This document shows, piece by piece, positions 5,620 through 6,892 of a stretch of DNA of 6,892 bases (position 1 is its first letter; the number at the start of each line of letters is the position of its first letter). The position numbers were made by a program, and so were the translations under genes. The notes beneath the pieces were generated by a model. That model made no database searches. It had not been told where the DNA came from and worked only from the letters and a program-made list of their open reading frames with translations. Source of the stretch: Andreesenia sp964489735 (lineage in GTDB: Bacteria; Bacillota; Clostridia; Tissierellales; Gottschalkiaceae). Where the stretch lies: NCBI GenBank assembly GCA_964489735.1, contig CAZBAL010000053.1, forward strand, positions 1-6,892, given 5' to 3'.

Positions 5620-6825
5620 TTAGTTTATATAGTTTCTAATAAGTCTATCTAGTACTGTTGCAACTTCTGCTCTTGTAGTGAAGTCTGCAGGCATATATTT
5701 ATTGTCTAGTTTACCATTTATTATTTCAGATCTCTGAAGTTTTTCAACTGAATTAACTGCCCATTCACTTATATCCTGAATATCTGAAAATGCCATCATA
5801 GGCTTGTCATTTATGGCTATCTCCTTATACTCTATATATCTGTATATCATAGCAGCCATTTCTTCTCTGTTTATATTGTTATCAGGTCTGAAGCTTCCAT
5901 CCTGGTATCCTTTAACTATTCCGTTTTTCTCAGCCCAAGTTACAAAATTAGCATAATATGCTTCTGAATTTACATCAGAGAACTTTTCTATATATGTGCT
6001 CTTTTCATTTGAAAGTCTACCTAGAACAGTTACAAACATACCTCTTGTCATCTCAACATCTGGTGAAAATAATGTCTCAGAAGTACCCTTGAATAGTCCT
6101 TTTTCAGCTGTTCTATTTATATACTCCTTAGCCCAGTGTTCCGATATATCAGTGAATTCCTGATTAACAGGCTCTGGGTCAGGCAATTGCGGGTCGCTTG
6201 GCTTAGGATCATTTGGTTTCGGATCATTTGGCTTTGGATCATTTGGTTTTGGATCTTCAGGATCTGGTGTTTCTTCTTTTTCCACTATTGTAGAGAATTT
6301 AATTCTGTATTCTTTCTCAGTCTTGTCTCTGCCGTTTTTAGCCTCTATACCAGCTTCTAAAACTACAGTATATGTCTCATTAGCTTTCAGTCCACCAACT
6401 ATATTAACAGTTAAATATCTTCTATAAGCGTTTATAAATGAGTCCATATTAGGATAAATCGGTGGTATGGTCATACCTTCTGGAACTGTCGTCACTCTCA
6501 TATTAACTCTGTTACCGTTTTTGTCTAATACATAAACCTTCTTTGCATTTTTTTCAATTACATCAGGATGACCTGTAGCTTTCTGAAATCTGAACATCAA
6601 AATTGAGTCAAGAGGCACATTTGTCTCTCCATTTTTTATAGTTGAACCATTAGCATCAAAATCATATGGAAGATCACTTCCACTTCCAGACCCTGCTCCT
6701 GATTCATCATCTACAGGAAGCTGATTAGTTGCTGCATAAGAGCTGTAATCTACCAAGCCAAGTGCTGAACCGGCTAATACTGATACTGCTACACCAATTG
6801 ATAATAATCTTCTTTTTATATTCAT
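5620..6825 (-). CDS. Secreted S-layer homology (SLH) domain protein with Ig-like domain
   Basis: This 401-residue surface protein should bind non-covalently to secondary cell-wall polymer through three C-terminal SLH domains: about 223-271 (FTDISEHWAKEYI), 282-334 (FSDVNSEAYYANFV and YQDGSFRPDNNINREE) and 346-396 (FSDIQDISEWAVNSV and TTRAEVATVLDRL). A signal peptide covers 1 to about 31 (MNIKRRLLSIGVAVSVLAG, likely cut near SSYA). Residues 58-181 look like a bacterial Ig-like domain of the Big_5 or SbsA type: NGETNVPLDSILMFRF at the start and a LKANETYTVVLEAGI strand near the end. A Pro/Asp/Asn linker with DPKPN repeats (about 183-222) joins the two parts. The start at 6825 has AAGGAG 6 bases upstream; a TTG at 6849 would add eight residues without such support. 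Its function beyond anchoring is not evident: no enzyme domain is seen. No terminator is visible before nadA, so some read-through is possible. Confidence 0.92.
   Translation of the reverse strand: MNIKRRLLSIGVAVSVLAGSALGLVDYSSYAATNQLPVDDESGAGSGSGSDLPYDFDANGSTIKNGETNVPLDSILMFRFQKATGHPDVIEKNAKKVYVLDKNGNRVNMRVTTVPEGMTIPPIYPNMDSFINAYRRYLTVNIVGGLKANETYTVVLEAGIEAKNGRDKTEKEYRIKFSTIVEKEETPDPEDPKPNDPKPNDPKPNDPKPSDPQLPDPEPVNQEFTDISEHWAKEYINRTAEKGLFKGTSETLFSPDVEMTRGMFVTVLGRLSNEKSTYIEKFSDVNSEAYYANFVTWAEKNGIVKGYQDGSFRPDNNINREEMAAMIYRYIEYKEIAINDKPMMAFSDIQDISEWAVNSVEKLQRSEIINGKLDNKYMPADFTTRAEVATVLDRLIRNYIN
6191..6255 (-). repeat. 15-base tandem repeats encoding the DPKPN linker
   Basis: Three near-identical 15-base units (6206-6220, 6221-6235, 6236-6250; plus strand GGATCATTTGGTTTC with single-base changes) encode repeated DPKPN. 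A more diverged unit lies at 6191-6205 (DPKPS-like). Whole-unit gain or loss would keep the reading frame and change only linker length between the Ig-like and SLH parts. Confidence 0.85.
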
Positions 6826-6846
6826 AAATATCTCCTTCCTTATAAA

Positions 6847-6880
6847 CAATTTCCCCGGAAATATTATTCCAGGGAAATTG
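6847..6880 (-). other. Strong hairpin upstream of the SLH protein gene
   Basis: Minus-strand bases 6880-6847 form a 14-bp stem (CAATTTCCCTGGAA paired with TTCCGGGGAAATTG, one T-G wobble) around a six-base TAATAT loop. Only TTTAT follows, so it is weak as a terminator. It ends about 10 bases before the SLH gene's AAGGAG site. It may end an upstream gene outside the window or be a stem-loop in the SLH gene leader. Any promoter for the SLH gene lies beyond the window edge or within the last 12 bases. Confidence 0.75.
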
Positions 6881-6892
6881 ATAAATACTATA

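Noticed and set aside
6826..6849. TTG start at 6849 for the SLH protein
   Set aside because: The ATG at 6825 has a much better ribosome binding site and gives a standard signal peptide; the TTG start would also place the hairpin stem over the initiation codon.

Overview
The window looks like chromosomal DNA of a low-GC, Gram-positive anaerobe, most likely a member of class Clostridia (Bacillota). The reasons are AT-rich DNA, heavy use of ATA and AGA codons, strong AGGAG-type ribosome binding sites, and one surface protein anchored by SLH domains beside another with a sortase LPXTG signal. A Peptostreptococcaceae- or Tissierellia-like host is a guess; the sequence alone does not settle the genus. 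All six genes lie on the minus strand, so transcription runs from high to low coordinates.

Layout in transcription order. (a) 6825-5620: a secreted protein with an Ig-like domain, a Pro/Asp/Asn linker and three SLH domains. A strong hairpin precedes its ribosome binding site. (b) 5500-4592: nadA, quinolinate synthase, with its own good promoter (5573-5601). A candidate NAD/niacin-responsive operator lies just downstream of the predicted transcription start, and an intrinsic terminator (4483-4528) follows the gene. (c) 4330-1462: a tight three-gene unit of an XdhC-family protein, a sortase, and an LPQTG surface protein that is probably the sortase's substrate and has a NEAT-like domain. Gaps inside this unit are 10 and 18 bases once starts are chosen by ribosome binding site. 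(d) 1327-179: a cysteine desulfurase-family PLP enzyme behind a 22-base perfect palindrome, ending at a textbook terminator (54-89).

How the genes may work together. The XdhC-family protein and this type of cysteine desulfurase are the kinds of accessory gene found near selenium-dependent molybdenum hydroxylases. No hydroxylase, selD or molybdopterin gene lies in the window. Between these two sits a sortase with its own cell-wall substrate, which is an unexpected insertion. The cysteine desulfurase could also supply sulfur for the [4Fe-4S] cluster of NadA, but that is inference. I saw no RNA genes, CRISPR arrays, transposons or attachment sites. The only gene-free stretches are under 300 bases and hold terminators, hairpins and promoters.
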